Below are positions 16,667 to 26,513 of a stretch of 64,000 nt of DNA, in pieces (positions within the stretch are counted from its first letter, which is position 1; each line of letters begins with the position of its first letter). Origin of the DNA: Desulfobacterium sp. (GTDB lineage: Bacteria; Desulfobacterota; Desulfobacteria; Desulfobacterales; Desulfobacteraceae); assembly GCA_030145245.1 (NCBI GenBank), contig JAQYWC010000054.1, positions 186,001-250,000 of the forward strand, written 5' to 3'. The position numbers and the translations under genes are program-made. Below the pieces are notes generated by a model. That model was not told the origin of the DNA and did not search any database. It worked only from the letters and a program-made list of their open reading frames with translations.

Positions 16667-17764
16667 TCAATTGTTGTCCTGGTGGTTCAGGAAGCTGTGG
16701 AACTCCAGGTCGTAGATATAGAGAAGCACCATGGTGATACCGAATATGATCGGACCGTAAAACAGGCCGATCAGTCCGAAGTGGTTGAGCCCCCCGAGAA
16801 TGGAGAAGAAGATGAGCAGGGTGCTCATGTCTGCCGACCCTTTCATGAAGAGGGGCCGCACGATGTTGTCGATGGTTCCCACCACCACCACGGACCAGAT
16901 GATGAGAAAAATGCCCGATTTGATGGCGCCGGAAAGAAAGAGAAAGCCGGCCGCAGGTACCCATATGATGGCGGTTCCCACCAGGGGTACCAGGGAGGCA
17001 AAGGCCATCACCGTTCCCCAGAAAAAACCGGGCAGCCCGCAGATGGTAAAAGCAATGCCGCCGGCAAACCCCTGGGCCCCGGATGTCACCAGGGTTCCGA
17101 GCAGGGCTGATTTGGCAACAGCTTCGATCTTTTCCACCAGGATGGTCTCATGGGCCGAAGACATGGGCATGAGGTGGAAGAGGTAGGTGAAGATTTTTTT
17201 CTGGTCCTGGACAACAAAGAAAAAGACAAAGAGCATGAGAAAGAATTTTCCCGTGACCGCGGAGATGTTGGCGATGAGATATCCTCCCTGGTTTACGAGG
17301 AACTCCCCTGAAAATGAGGAGACCTTCAGCAGGACAGCCTTGAGATCAACGTCCTGGAACAGGTCGCCTGTTAGCTGTTTTTCCGCAAATACCATGATGT
17401 CGGAGACCATGGGGGCCTGGGTGAGCCGTTCGAGGTTGCCGGTTGCAATCCATTGGTTGATGGCGTTGAACGACAGGATTCCCTGGCGGATCACCGCCGA
17501 AGAGATCAGGACAAAGGGGACCACGATCACCAGGGTGAGGAGAATGCAGGATAGGAAAGCGGCTATGTTGTTTTTTCCCCTCAGCCGGGCCTTGAGGCGC
17601 AGGTAGGCCGGGTTTGCCATGATGGACAAAAGAAAGGCCATGACCACAGGGTCCAGGTAGGGGGCAACCATCTTGTAGCAGAAGACAAGAAACAGGGCCA
17701 GGATCATAAACAGGAAGTAGTGGGAAATGTTCAGACGTTCAATGGGGTTTGTTTCGTTTGTCAA
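16667..17764 (-). CDS. AI-2E family transporter (PerM/YdiK type)
   Basis: A 365-residue integral membrane protein with about seven or eight membrane segments, of the AI-2E exporter / UPF0118 family. Typical segments are FFVVQDQKKIFTYLFHLMP and the C-terminal LIIWSVVVVGTIDNIVRPL and LIFFSILGGLNHFGLIGLFYGP. Family members have been linked to autoinducer-2 export or ion exchange; the substrate here is unknown. The start overlaps the end of mqnB by 26 bases, so it is the last gene of the ribF-mqnB operon. Confidence 0.9.
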   Translation of the reverse strand: MTNETNPIERLNISHYFLFMILALFLVFCYKMVAPYLDPVVMAFLLSIMANPAYLRLKARLRGKNNIAAFLSCILLTLVIVVPFVLISSAVIRQGILSFNAINQWIATGNLERLTQAPMVSDIMVFAEKQLTGDLFQDVDLKAVLLKVSSFSGEFLVNQGGYLIANISAVTGKFFLMLFVFFFVVQDQKKIFTYLFHLMPMSSAHETILVEKIEAVAKSALLGTLVTSGAQGFAGGIAFTICGLPGFFWGTVMAFASLVPLVGTAIIWVPAAGFLFLSGAIKSGIFLIIWSVVVVGTIDNIVRPLFMKGSADMSTLLIFFSILGGLNHFGLIGLFYGPIIFGITMVLLYIYDLEFHSFLNHQDNN

Positions 17765-18506
17765 GGCACCCTCCTTTTTCCAAGAACAGGGAGACGGCCC
17801 TGGACGCCCTTTGGGCCGCCAGGGGGATCTCCCATTGTGTTTTGTCCCGTTTGCCCACCCGGTTGGATCCGGCCCTTATCTCCAGGAATTTAACCTTGTA
17901 CAGGGTGGCAATCTGGGCCGATGCAGCCCCTTCCATGGCTTCCATGCAGGGGGTGTAGGCGGTAAAAAGCCTTTCGGCTGTGGTCTCGGTGCCAGTGATG
18001 GTGGAGACTGTGATGAACGGCCCCTTGATCACCCGGCATGGCTCTCCTGGGAACCCGTCTTCAATGACGGCGAGGGCATGGTCTGCCAGTGCCGGATCAA
18101 CAGGGAAGCGTCCCATGCGTGTTCCAGGATCGGCTTCAATGAGGTTAAAGGGCAGGGGGGCGGGAAGATCGTAGGACCCGTCCCTGTCCAGTCCCGTGTG
18201 GATGTAGTGTTCGGACTCGGCAACTGCGATGTCTCCGGGTTTGAGGCCTGCCTTGGTAAACACCCCGGCAATGCCGGTCTGGAGAACAAGGGCCGGCCGG
18301 AACCGCTCCATGGCCATGGTCAGGGCCTGGGCCGTGTTGATCATTCCCGGTCCTGTGATGACGACCACGGCACTTTGGCCTGCATGCTCGATTTCGATCA
18401 CGGGTCTGCCAACGGTGGAGCGGGTTTCACGCTTCACCGTTGACTCCTCCAGGAGGGGGGCGATCTCCATCCGGGTTGCCGCAAGTATTACCATGGCACA
18501 ACTCAT
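17739..18506 (-). CDS. mqnB: futalosine hydrolase
   Basis: A 255-residue enzyme of the nucleosidase/phosphorylase superfamily that removes the base from futalosine in the alternative menaquinone pathway. The N-terminus [15 protein letters not shown], the [12 protein letters not shown] segment, QTGIAGVF and the active-site [25 protein letters not shown] region fit MqnB rather than MTA/SAH nucleosidase. Its presence means menaquinone is made by the futalosine route. It overlaps aroQ by four bases upstream, giving a shikimate/chorismate-menaquinone linkage. Confidence 0.88.
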   Translation of the reverse strand: MSCAMVILAATRMEIAPLLEESTVKRETRSTVGRPVIEIEHAGQSAVVVITGPGMINTAQALTMAMERFRPALVLQTGIAGVFTKAGLKPGDIAVAESEHYIHTGLDRDGSYDLPAPLPFNLIEADPGTRMGRFPVDPALADHALAVIEDGFPGEPCRVIKGPFITVSTITGTETTAERLFTAYTPCMEAMEGAASAQIATLYKVKFLEIRAGSNRVGKRDKTQWEIPLAAQRASRAVSLFLEKGGCLDKRNKPH

Positions 18507-18958
18507 CCGATAAGTTCCGCCAATGCTGTCAGGGCAAGCCTGTAGCCCCTGGAACCGAGGCCTGCGATCTGACCTGTCACCACATCCGATACCATGGATT
18601 TGTGCCTGAACGCCTCCCGCTTGTAAATGTTGGAGAGGTGAACCTCGATCATGGGGCAGGAGAGCATCAGGAGGGCGTCCTTGATGGCAACGCTTGTGTG
18701 GGTGTAAGCGGCCGGGTTGATGATGATACCGTCTGTCTTCTCTTCAAAGGCCTTGTGTATGGCTTCTACCATGGCACCTTCGTAGTTTGACTGAAAAACG
18801 GTTACATCAATCCCAAGGTCGCTTCCCAGCGCTTTCAGACCCTGGTTGATCTGGTCAAGGGTCTCGGTGCCGTATGTCTCGGGTTCACGGCGGCCCAGCA
18901 TGTTGAGGTTGGGGCCGTGGATGACCAGGACGGTGGGTTTCCTCCTGATGGCTGTCAT
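18503..18958 (-). CDS. aroQ: type II 3-dehydroquinate dehydratase
   Basis: A 151-residue dodecameric enzyme of the shikimate pathway. The signature [21 protein letters not shown] is at the N-terminus, and the catalytic loop and substrate-binding segments [32 protein letters not shown] and [20 protein letters not shown] are all intact. It starts just after rpe and overlaps mqnB, which fits a chorismate-to-menaquinone supply line. Confidence 0.95.
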   Translation of the reverse strand: MTAIRRKPTVLVIHGPNLNMLGRREPETYGTETLDQINQGLKALGSDLGIDVTVFQSNYEGAMVEAIHKAFEEKTDGIIINPAAYTHTSVAIKDALLMLSCPMIEVHLSNIYKREAFRHKSMVSDVVTGQIAGLGSRGYRLALTALAELIG

Positions 18959-18959
18959 A

Positions 18960-19616
18960 TTATTCCCCTATCTTGTTTCTGAGCTCTGTGATGGTCGCTT
19001 TGTAGTCCGGGGTGTTGAAGATGGCAGAGCCTGCCACAAATGATTCTGTCCCGGCGTCGGCCACCTCTTTGATGGTGGAAAGGCCGATGCCGCCGTCCAC
19101 CTGGATGATGGCGTTTGAGCCTGTCTCTTCTATCAGGCCTGCAAGCTGCTCGATCTTCTCAACACTTGATTCAATGAACTTCTGTCCGCCAAAGCCCGGG
19201 TTGACGCTCATGATCAGGACAAAATCGAGCTCCTCGATGACCCATTCAAGACCGGTGAGGGAGGTCGCGGGGTTGAGGGCGACGCCAGCCTTGACATTGG
19301 ATCCTTTGATCAGCTGGATCGTCCGGTGAAGGTGGGTGCAGGCCTCTGCATGGACAGAGATGAGGTCGGCGCCGGCCTTGATGAACTCGGGAATGAGGTG
19401 GTCTGGTTTTTCGATCATAAGATGGACATCCAGGGGCAGGTCTGTGACCTTGTTGCAGGCGTCCACAATGATGGGTCCGTAGCTGATGTTGGGCACGAAC
19501 CGGCCGTCCATTACGTCGATGTGAATCCAGTCTGCCCCGGCTTCCTCAACGCTTTTTATCTCCTGGCCAAGTGTGGTGAAGTCCGCCGAAAGTATGGAGG
19601 GTGCAATAATTGCCAT
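18960..19616 (-). CDS. rpe: ribulose-phosphate 3-epimerase
   Basis: A 218-residue TIM-barrel enzyme interconverting ribulose-5-phosphate and xylulose-5-phosphate. Family motifs are seen throughout: [10 protein letters not shown] at the start, [19 protein letters not shown] with metal-binding residues, [25 protein letters not shown] and IQVDGGIG. Length is normal. It follows rsmB in a minus-strand operon after a 128-base gap that contains a REP-like element. Confidence 0.95.
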   Translation of the reverse strand: MAIIAPSILSADFTTLGQEIKSVEEAGADWIHIDVMDGRFVPNISYGPIIVDACNKVTDLPLDVHLMIEKPDHLIPEFIKAGADLISVHAEACTHLHRTIQLIKGSNVKAGVALNPATSLTGLEWVIEELDFVLIMSVNPGFGGQKFIESSVEKIEQLAGLIEETGSNAIIQVDGGIGLSTIKEVADAGTESFVAGSAIFNTPDYKATITELRNKIGE

Positions 19617-19681
19617 GGTATATCTCCTGAAATTTAATTTCTTAGTGTTTTGTTATATTAAGGGATAGGCCTTACATCATC

Positions 19682-19731
19682 GGGGACAGATTTAAAATCC
19701 ATCATTGGGGACAGATTTAAGATCTGTCCCC
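19682..19731. repeat. REP-like repeat (GGGGACAGAT)
   Basis: Two direct copies of GGGGACAGATTTAA (from 19682 and from 19707). The second forms a perfect 10-bp hairpin with ATCTGTCCCC (19722-19731) across a five-base loop. It lies between rpe and rsmB. The pattern resembles REP-type palindromes scattered in related genomes. Confidence 0.6.
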
Positions 19732-19744
19732 GAGTTAGGGCCTG

Positions 19745-21118
19745 TCACGAGTTGCTTTTTTTCATTGCCACGGCAAAGAAGCCGTCCATGCCAAGGGTGC
19801 CGGGATAGGTCTTGAAGATCCCCTTTTCCGAAGTCAGCGGGTGGCTTTGGGGGACGACGGTGAAATCCTTTCTTTTGTCCAGAAACGCGTCTATGACCCT
19901 TTCGTTCTCCTCGGGTTCACAGGAGCATACGGCATAAACAAGGATTCCCCCGGGTTTGACAAGGTCTGCCAGGTTGTTCAATATGGTTTTCTGCTGGGCC
20001 GCAAGCCGTTTGATGTCCTTTTTGGTGCGGTGCCAGCGGGCGTCAGGGTTTCTTCTCAATACGCCGAGCCCGGTGCAGGGAGCGTCCACAAGCACCCTGT
20101 CAAAGGGGGCGTCAAGCGTTTCCGGCGCAAGGTTCAGCGCATCCATCTTCCGGGTTGAAACGTTGGTGATACCCAGGCGTTCCATTTCGGTTGCAAGGAT
20201 TTCAAGCTTTTTGGGATCAAGGTCCCAGGCCACAATCTCTCCCTGGTTTTCCATGAGCTGGCCCACATGCCCGGTCTTGCCTCCCAGGCCTGCGCAGGCG
20301 TCAAGGACTCTCTCTCCGGGTTTCGGATCAAGCAGGGTGGTGACCAGCTGGGCCGCCTCGTCCTGGACCTGGAAGAGGCCGTCTGTAAACGCCTCGGTAA
20401 GGTGCAGGGGCGTTTTCGGCCGGGTGATGGAGATACCTTCCCTGGCATGAACCGTGGGTTCAATGGTCTCCACATGGTCTTCCATGGCCCTGGCAAGTGC
20501 GTCCCTGTCGGTCTTGAGGGTGTTGGCCCTCAGGGTGATGGGGGGGATGGTGTTGATGGCATCCAGCAGTCCCAGGCAGGCTTCCAGGCCGAACCGGTCG
20601 ATCCAGCGCCGGGAGAGCCATAACGGGATTGACCGGCTCTTTGAGACAAACAGGGCTGGGTCGGCTTTTTTGTCGGGCATGGCAACTTCCGTGTACCGGG
20701 TGGTCGCCTTTCTGAGCACTGCATTGACAAAGCCTGCAGCTCCCCTGTTTGCAATCTTTTTGGCTGCGTTTACCGCTGTGTTGACCGCAGCGGAAACCGG
20801 AATCCTCTCCATGAAAACCACCTGGTAAAGGGCCAGGCGAAGGGTGTAGAGGATCTCCGGCTCGATACGGTCCAGTTTTCTGCTGGAAAACGGGGTGATG
20901 AGCCAGTCAAGGTGCTCCCGCCATCTCAGGGTGCCGTAGATGATGGCGTTGGCAAGGGCTCTGTCCCGCTTTGAAAGCTGCTCAAGGTCAGTAGCGAACT
21001 CCTCAAGGGTTCTGTCCAGGGGGAATCTCGATCCCTCATTCTCGATGAGGACCTTTAAAGCCAGGAAGCGTGCATCGTTGGTCATTGTTGTCTTGGGTCG
21101 GTTCTTTTTTTCAGGCAT
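19745..21118 (-). CDS. rsmB: 16S rRNA m5C967 methyltransferase RsmB
   Basis: A protein of about 457 residues: an N-terminal NusB-like RNA-binding domain (about 1-150), then a SAM-dependent RNA m5C methyltransferase domain. The latter shows VLDACAGLGGKTGH (SAM binding), DAPCTGLGVLRRNPDARW (catalytic-cysteine motif IV) and the second cysteine region VYAVCSCEPEENE. The start at 21118 (MPEKKNRPK) overlaps fmt by eight bases; MTNDARFLALK at 21085 is an alternative. The fmt-rsmB order is common. Confidence 0.92.
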   Translation of the reverse strand: MPEKKNRPKTTMTNDARFLALKVLIENEGSRFPLDRTLEEFATDLEQLSKRDRALANAIIYGTLRWREHLDWLITPFSSRKLDRIEPEILYTLRLALYQVVFMERIPVSAAVNTAVNAAKKIANRGAAGFVNAVLRKATTRYTEVAMPDKKADPALFVSKSRSIPLWLSRRWIDRFGLEACLGLLDAINTIPPITLRANTLKTDRDALARAMEDHVETIEPTVHAREGISITRPKTPLHLTEAFTDGLFQVQDEAAQLVTTLLDPKPGERVLDACAGLGGKTGHVGQLMENQGEIVAWDLDPKKLEILATEMERLGITNVSTRKMDALNLAPETLDAPFDRVLVDAPCTGLGVLRRNPDARWHRTKKDIKRLAAQQKTILNNLADLVKPGGILVYAVCSCEPEENERVIDAFLDKRKDFTVVPQSHPLTSEKGIFKTYPGTLGMDGFFAVAMKKSNS

Positions 21119-22055
21119 CGAGCACAGTACCCGGTTCAATGGGTTTTCCCCTGAGGAACTCGGCCGCCGTGAGGCGTTTTCCCGAGGCTCCCTGGAGTTC
21201 AAGGATGGTGACGCTTCCATTGCCTGCTGCAACGTGGATTCCCTCATCGTCGCACAGGAACACGGTGCCGGGTTTAGCGTCCGACCTGGTTTCATTGGGT
21301 GCTACCCGGAAGACCTTTATCCGCTTTCCTTCTATGAAGGTGAAGGCGCCCGGCCAGGGGGTCATGGCCCTAACCACAGCCGAGATCTTTTCCGGGGTCA
21401 GGGTCCAGTCGATCCTGCCGTCGGATTTCTTCAGCATGGGGGCAAGGGTGGCTTTATCATGGTCCTGGGGGGTTCGCGTCAGCCGGCCCCCGGCAATGGC
21501 ATCCAGGGTCTCGATGATGAGGTCGGCTCCCATGACGGCCAGCCTGTCATGGAGATCCTCGCCCGTATCATCATCATGGATGGGTGTGGTTGAGGTGAGC
21601 AGCATGTCGCCTGTGTCCAGGTCCTTGTCCATGACCATGGTCGTGATCCCGGTTTCCTTGTCCAGGTTGAGTATGGCCGTATGGATGGGGGAGGAACCCC
21701 TGTGGTACGGAAGCAGGGATGCATGGATGTTGATGGGGTAGATCCGTGGGATGTCCAGGATCTCCTGGGAGAGCTTGTGACCAAAAGCCACAACCACGAA
21801 CAGATCTGGCTTCAGGGCTAAAAGTCTATCCCTGACCTCGTCGGAGCGCATGGATTCCGGCTGGAACACCTCGAGCCCCAGTTCCAGGGCCGCTGTTTTA
21901 ACCGGTGGGGGAACCAGCTTTCTTCCCCGTCCCTTGGGGCGGTCCGGCATGGTGATGACAAGGGGGATGTCACAGTCATACGCTGCCAGGGCCCTGAGGG
22001 GCGGAACGGAAAAATCCGGGGTCCCCATGAAAACTATCTTGAATGGTTTTTTCAA
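21111..22055 (-). CDS. fmt: methionyl-tRNA formyltransferase
   Basis: A 314-residue enzyme that formylates initiator Met-tRNA. It begins [17 protein letters not shown] and has the formyl-THF binding signature [19 protein letters not shown] with the catalytic Asn-His-Asp region, plus the C-terminal domain with [12 protein letters not shown]. It overlaps def by four bases (ATGA) upstream and rsmB downstream, a classic def-fmt-rsmB order. Confidence 0.96.
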   Translation of the reverse strand: MKKPFKIVFMGTPDFSVPPLRALAAYDCDIPLVITMPDRPKGRGRKLVPPPVKTAALELGLEVFQPESMRSDEVRDRLLALKPDLFVVVAFGHKLSQEILDIPRIYPINIHASLLPYHRGSSPIHTAILNLDKETGITTMVMDKDLDTGDMLLTSTTPIHDDDTGEDLHDRLAVMGADLIIETLDAIAGGRLTRTPQDHDKATLAPMLKKSDGRIDWTLTPEKISAVVRAMTPWPGAFTFIEGKRIKVFRVAPNETRSDAKPGTVFLCDDEGIHVAAGNGSVTILELQGASGKRLTAAEFLRGKPIEPGTVLDA

Positions 22056-22582
22056 TTGTTTTGCAGCCTCTTTTTTAATTTCTTTTTGTACATGTTGCGC
22101 TTTAGGGCGCTGATCCTGTCAATGTACAGGATCCCGTCCAAATGGTCAATTTCATGCTGCATGATCACGGCAAGAATACCCTGGGCGTCAAACTCAAGTT
22201 TTTTACCCTCAAGGTTTAATCCCCTGACCGTGACGGTTTCAAACCGCTTCACATCGCTGCTGAATTCGGGAACGCTCAGGCAGGCCTCGCCTTCTGAGGT
22301 TATGCTCCCGGAGGAGGCAATTATTTCAGGGTTGATGATCGCCTTGAACTCCTGGGGTAGCTCCTCCTCTTCCTCCTCAGACGCGCCTGGTGAAGGATTG
22401 TAAACAATGATCCTTTTGGATTCACCCACCTGGGGGGCGGCAAGGCCGACTCCCGGGGCATCGAACATGGTTTCACCCATGTCATTCACAAGCTTGATGA
22501 TGGTCTCGTCTATGGTTTCAACAGGAAGGGCCTTTTCAAGCAGGACCTTTTCGGGGTAGTGATAGATTCTTAGCAGTGCCAT
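22052..22582 (-). CDS. def: peptide deformylase with acidic insertion
   Basis: A 176-residue iron/zinc hydrolase removing the N-formyl group from new proteins. Motif [11 protein letters not shown], motif II EACLSVP and metal-binding motif [12 protein letters not shown] are present. Motif II has Ala where EGCLS is usual. Between motifs I and II there is an unusual acidic stretch ([13 protein letters not shown]). It is cotranscribed with ribF upstream (18-base gap) and fmt downstream. Confidence 0.95.
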   Translation of the reverse strand: MALLRIYHYPEKVLLEKALPVETIDETIIKLVNDMGETMFDAPGVGLAAPQVGESKRIIVYNPSPGASEEEEEELPQEFKAIINPEIIASSGSITSEGEACLSVPEFSSDVKRFETVTVRGLNLEGKKLEFDAQGILAVIMQHEIDHLDGILYIDRISALKRNMYKKKLKKRLQNN

Positions 22583-22600
22583 GGTACTCTGTTCCTTATA

Positions 22601-23530
22601 TTAAGCAAGAATGGTTCTTGCGCGTTTTATGTCGTTTCTGATCTGCCCGGAGAGTTCCTCTAAGCTGGAGAACTTTTTTTCATCCCTGAGCCGCTGGATC
22701 ATGTTAACCCGTATTCTTTTGTCGTAGAGGTCACCTGAAAAGTCCAGAAGGTGAACCTCAATGGTGAATATGTGGTCGTCAAAGGTAGGGCTGTAGCCTA
22801 TGTTTGCAACACCATTGAACTTCTCTGTATCTGTTTCAACGGTGACGGCATAAACGCCCATTTTCGGGCAGAGTTCATCGTGGAGTTTGATGTTTGCCGT
22901 GGGAAACCCAAGCTTGCTTCCGCCCCGTTCCCGTCCCTTTACCACCTTTCCCCTGATCTGGTAGAACCTGCCGAGGAATTTCGGGGTCTCGTTAACCCGT
23001 CCGTCCATGACAAGTTCCCGGATCCTGGTGCTGCTGATCCGCTGGTCCCCGGTCTCGGTATCGTTTATCCAGTCTGAAATCATGACCTCGAACCCGTGGG
23101 TCTCTCCGGCCTGCCTCATGATGTCCAGGGTGCCCTCCCTGTTTTTTCCAAACGAATAGTCCGATCCAACAATGATTGCCTTCATCCCCAACTTAGCCAA
23201 AAGAAACTCCTGGATAAAGTCCTGGGCTGAAATTGATGCAAACTCCTTGGTAAACGGCAGGCAGAGAATCTTGTCGATGCCGGTTGCCGATATCAGTTCG
23301 ATCTTCTGATCCTTCCGTGTGATCAAAGGCGGTCCGTTTTGGGTAAGCACCCTCAAAGGGTGGGGGTCAAAGGTTATGACCACCGAGGTTCCACCGATCT
23401 CTTCGGCCTTTTCGATAACCTGATGGAAAAGGGCCTGGTGTCCCTTATGCACCCCATCAAAGTTGCCAATGGTGATGACCGCCTTATTAAAGGGTTCGGT
23501 TATTATATTAATGTCTTCGATCAGTTCCAT
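22601..23530 (-). CDS. ribF: bifunctional riboflavin kinase / FMN adenylyltransferase
   Basis: A 309-residue enzyme making FMN and FAD. The N-terminal adenylyltransferase domain (about 1-185) has VITIGNFDGVHKGHQAL and ISSTRIRELVMDGRV. The C-terminal kinase domain has GRGRERGGSKLGFPTAN-like residues (GKVVKGRERGGSKLGFPTA) and the conserved GVYAV and EVHLLDFSGDLY segments. It is first in the minus-strand operon that continues with def. Confidence 0.95.
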   Translation of the reverse strand: MELIEDINIITEPFNKAVITIGNFDGVHKGHQALFHQVIEKAEEIGGTSVVITFDPHPLRVLTQNGPPLITRKDQKIELISATGIDKILCLPFTKEFASISAQDFIQEFLLAKLGMKAIIVGSDYSFGKNREGTLDIMRQAGETHGFEVMISDWINDTETGDQRISSTRIRELVMDGRVNETPKFLGRFYQIRGKVVKGRERGGSKLGFPTANIKLHDELCPKMGVYAVTVETDTEKFNGVANIGYSPTFDDHIFTIEVHLLDFSGDLYDKRIRVNMIQRLRDEKKFSSLEELSGQIRNDIKRARTILA

Positions 23531-23563
23531 AATTTCCTTTTCAAGTTACATCATAAAATGAGC

Positions 23564-23592
23564 TTGACAAAGCTCATAAAGCTCTATATATA
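23564..23592 (+). promoter_or_regulatory. sigma70 promoter of the tRNA-Leu pair
   Basis: TTGACA (23564-23569) is followed after 17 bases by TATATA (23587-23592). It lies about 48 bases upstream of the first tRNA-Leu and diverges from ribF. Confidence 0.65.
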
Positions 23593-23639
23593 AAGCACCC
23601 ATTGATGCAAATCAATCCTTTTTTGGATTGGCATTCAGT

Positions 23640-23726
23640 GCCGAAGTGGCGGAATTGGTAGACGCGCTTGTTTCAGGGACAAGTGAACGTACGTTCGTGG
23701 GAGTTCGAGTCTCCCCTTCGGCACCA
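23640..23726 (+). tRNA. tRNA-Leu (CAG)
   Basis: An 87-base class II tRNA with encoded CCA. The acceptor stem GCCGAAG pairs with CTTCGGC, and the anticodon stem CTTGT/ACAAG encloses the loop TTCAGGG, giving anticodon CAG. A long variable arm and the GGTAGAC D-loop and GTTCGAGT T-loop are present. It is followed 58 bases later by a second tRNA-Leu. Confidence 0.96.
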
Positions 23727-23784
23727 CACTTAAAAACACCGTTGCCAACATCAAGCTGATGCTGACGGCGTTTGTATGTTTTTT

Positions 23785-23869
23785 GCCGAAGTGGTGGAAT
23801 TGGTAGACACGCTAGACTTAGGATCTAGTGCCGCGAGGCGTAGGAGTTCAAGTCTCCTCTTCGGTACCA
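23785..23869 (+). tRNA. tRNA-Leu (TAG)
   Basis: An 85-base class II tRNA with encoded CCA. The acceptor stem GCCGAAG pairs with CTTCGGT; anticodon stem CTAGA/TCTAG with loop CTTAGGA gives anticodon TAG. It shares the upstream promoter and the downstream terminator with the CAG tRNA. Its 3' end marks the edge of the accessory region. Confidence 0.96.
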
Positions 23870-23882
23870 TAAGCAATTTCAA

Positions 23883-23924
23883 GGGGTTAAAGTGAAACAT
23901 AATATTCACTTTAACCCCTTTTTT
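23883..23924 (+). terminator. rho-independent terminator of the tRNA-Leu operon
   Basis: A perfect 14-bp stem GGGGTTAAAGTGAA / TTCACTTTAACCCC with an eight-base loop is followed by six Ts. Confidence 0.9.
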
Positions 23925-24019
23925 GTGTCTTGGTCAACGTTTTGGTCAACACTTGCGGATTTAACCTGGCTTTTATTGTTGGGGATCACCACCTCTTGCC
24001 CGAATTTTCCCAGAACCAC
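23906..24019 (-). pseudogene. possible C-terminal remnant of a tRNA-targeting integrase
   Basis: A 37-codon open stretch on the minus strand reads VVLGKFGQEVVIPNN and then SVDQNVDQDTKKGLK, stopping inside the terminator next to tRNA-Leu(TAG). The position and the flavour of the residues suggest the last codons of a phage-type integrase left at an attachment site, but no catalytic residues remain. This is inference from position; it may be noncoding. Confidence 0.25.
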
Positions 24020-24057
24020 TCCTCATATTTATCTCTAATTAACTTTTTTTTTCGAGT

Positions 24058-24180
24058 CTTCAGATTAAAATATTTCGATACCATATGTTGTGGGTAGGCT
24101 GATTTTGATTCCGATGACGACTTCACGTTACAGTGCTCAGTATGAAATAGAACTGTCAAGCCCTCTACTTATAGACATAG
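24058..24180. repeat. flanking direct repeat A (123 bp), copy 1
   Basis: This 123-base noncoding segment is about 85% identical, in the same orientation and without gaps, to 58394-58516. Both copies lie just 3' of a minus-strand PAS gene with a CASCKK C-terminus, so they may be part of a duplicated module. Confidence 0.85.
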
Positions 24181-24207
24181 TCAGCGGTCGAAAAATAGGC
24201 ACAAGAA

Positions 24208-26121
24208 TCACTTGATTCCTTTTTCCTTCTTCATTTTCATATACCAAGCCTCTTTGCCGTATAGTTTGTCTGAACATTCGGGGCACATACTATGACTGAA
24301 CGCTGCATCAGAATGTGTTTCAATATAGTTTTCCAGCTGATTCCAATATCCCTTATCATCACGTATTTTTTTACATGAGGCGCATATGGGAATAAAGCCC
24401 TGAAGCGTTTTAACCTCTTCCAAGGCCGTTTGAAGTTCTTCAATCATCTTCTCCCGTTCTTTTTCGATATTTTTTCGATCGGAAATATCCTGAACAGTAC
24501 CAATTCCACGCAACGCTTTTCCATTTGGATCAAATACAACTTCCGCTATTTCTCGTATCCATTTCTCAACACCACCCACGACAATCCGATGTTCTATATC
24601 ATAAGGCGCTTGGTTGAGGGCCGCTTCCCAGGCAGCTGAAACAAATTCATGGTCATCAGGATGTACTATAGTTAAAAACTTGTCATAGGTTAACTTTTTT
24701 CCTTCCGATACATTGAAGATACGATAGACTTCCTCGGACCACTCAAGATCGTTGGTACTCAAGTCCAGATACCAGCTTCCCATCTTGCCAACTTTTTGAG
24801 CTCTTCTGAGATTGGCTTCACTCAGTTTTAATGCGGTTTCAGCCTCTTTTCGTTCATTGATTTCTCTATCCAGTTCATCTCTTGAGGCGGTGATGCTTTT
24901 TAGGTTTCTGGTCATTTGATTGAAGGATGCCGCCAAAATGCCAAGTTCATCTTTCGATTGAGTTGTTATTTCAACATCCAGGTTGCCTTGCCCAATTGTT
25001 TTTGCCGTTTCAGAAATTCTAACAATTGGCAGAGCGACCATTCTTCCTATAAAGAATGCTAAAAATGCAATTGCAAAAGAGAGGACAATTCCTAATTTTA
25101 TAAAAAAAGCAAGGGATTCGTGTGAGGCTTTAAGCACATCAGATTTTCCACGAACAATAATAGTATGCCATGCCTCTCCAAGATTTCCTTTCAGATGATC
25201 GATTGAATCTTTTTTGCCACCAAATCCATATTTTTCTGAGCCAAGTGTTAACAATACTGGTGAATACGAAACCAGATGCATTTTGTCATCCAGTTCCATA
25301 ATATTTTTGCCTTTCTCTTTCTTTCTTAGCTTCTGGATAATCTGTTCGTTGACTTGGGTCGACAGAGGTTTCTCACCTTCTTCAAAAACGATCAAACCAC
25401 CTGTACGTACTAATTTCAAAATTCCATAATTGGATTTGTTGAAATTTTCTATCATGTGACTGATTGGGCCTACTATATTAATGTTGCATTTTAATATCCC
25501 TAAAAGGTCATTATTTTCAATAACAGGTATGACCACGCCTAGAACATAACCACCAACACTGGTGTCAAAACCTCGATCATCCAGAAAAATCCTTCCTTTT
25601 CCGTCGTTATAGCTTGCAAGCCACCAATACTTATGGGAATGGGCAAATGTGGTTAGTTTCTTGGTTGTAGCGATGATCGCGCCATACCTATTTGTGAGAA
25701 AAATCTCACCAAACTCTTGTAGGAATAATTGTTGATGGGATTTGAGATGATCAGCAACTGGATTATTCATATATGACTGGATAAAAGGATCATCAATACT
25801 ATCTGTTTCCATCCATCTGCGATTCAACAAATCAATATGATTTTTTTGTTCTTCATCATGTAATGAACTATATTTTTCATTGCTTTCCCGAAGGGCTTTT
25901 CGGAGAAGAGGCGTGTTGGCAAGAGCCATGGCATTTGCAGATTTTTCTTCAAGATGAGATTCAATATGACGTGATAGTTCATCAGTTAAGTTGAGTTGGC
26001 TAATCGCTGTTCTTTCGAGTATCAATTGATCAGCAAAAAAATCATAGCCTATAACACCTACGACAAGGGAAAAAATGTTGAATAGGAAAAAAAGTAAGCC
26101 GGCTTTATATTGTAGTTTCAT
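24208..26121 (-). CDS. membrane sensor: periplasmic Cache-like domain, HAMP, PAS, CASCKK module
   Basis: A 637-residue inner-membrane protein. A first membrane segment (about 8-28) and a second (about 345-365) enclose a periplasmic sensor of dCache style. A HAMP domain follows (about 366-420, with LDVEITTQSKDELGILAASFNQM), a short coil, a PAS domain (about 445-560), and a C-terminal module with paired cysteines CASCKK and CPEC. No kinase, cyclase or methyl-accepting domain is attached, so the output is unknown. The C-terminus is nearly the same as that of the gene at 58607, and both have repeat A downstream. Base composition is more AT-rich than the core operons. Confidence 0.85.
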   Translation of the reverse strand: MKLQYKAGLLFFLFNIFSLVVGVIGYDFFADQLILERTAISQLNLTDELSRHIESHLEEKSANAMALANTPLLRKALRESNEKYSSLHDEEQKNHIDLLNRRWMETDSIDDPFIQSYMNNPVADHLKSHQQLFLQEFGEIFLTNRYGAIIATTKKLTTFAHSHKYWWLASYNDGKGRIFLDDRGFDTSVGGYVLGVVIPVIENNDLLGILKCNINIVGPISHMIENFNKSNYGILKLVRTGGLIVFEEGEKPLSTQVNEQIIQKLRKKEKGKNIMELDDKMHLVSYSPVLLTLGSEKYGFGGKKDSIDHLKGNLGEAWHTIIVRGKSDVLKASHESLAFFIKLGIVLSFAIAFLAFFIGRMVALPIVRISETAKTIGQGNLDVEITTQSKDELGILAASFNQMTRNLKSITASRDELDREINERKEAETALKLSEANLRRAQKVGKMGSWYLDLSTNDLEWSEEVYRIFNVSEGKKLTYDKFLTIVHPDDHEFVSAAWEAALNQAPYDIEHRIVVGGVEKWIREIAEVVFDPNGKALRGIGTVQDISDRKNIEKEREKMIEELQTALEEVKTLQGFIPICASCKKIRDDKGYWNQLENYIETHSDAAFSHSMCPECSDKLYGKEAWYMKMKKEKGIK

Positions 26122-26513
26122 TTATTTGTCCTTTTAGACGAAAAGCATGCATTCAGATAGTAGAAAAAATTAAAAAGGCTCTTGTCAATATAGATGGGTT
26201 CATCAGCGAAACCGTTGATGAATGCAAACAATTCATGTTTATCGGACCATGGCTTCAGCCTGTAACACTCACTTTTTTTGGCAAACCAAAAACTCAATCG
26301 TAGCTCCCATAAAGATTGATCATCCAAATAGTGCATAATGCAAATTATATCTGGAAATATCTCTAAAAATCACATTACATCAAACAGCATCAGAACACAA
26401 AAGATCTGCTGATTCAGACAGATTCTCTCGTGTTTATTTATGGTATAAATCAACAGAATCATTTTCACCCTTGACCCTGTTGATTTGTATTTATAGTTTT
26501 CACTTTTTCCCAT
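26122..26513. other. AT-rich intergenic region
   Basis: About 390 bases upstream of the sensor gene. A 72-codon open frame on the minus strand (26118-26336) overlaps the sensor start but has no ribosome-binding site and is not called. Nothing else is recognised. Confidence 0.4.

Noticed and set aside
26118-26336. 72-codon minus-strand frame ending at the sensor start
   Set aside because: The overlap with the sensor ATG is suggestive, but there is no ribosome-binding site and no recognisable sequence.
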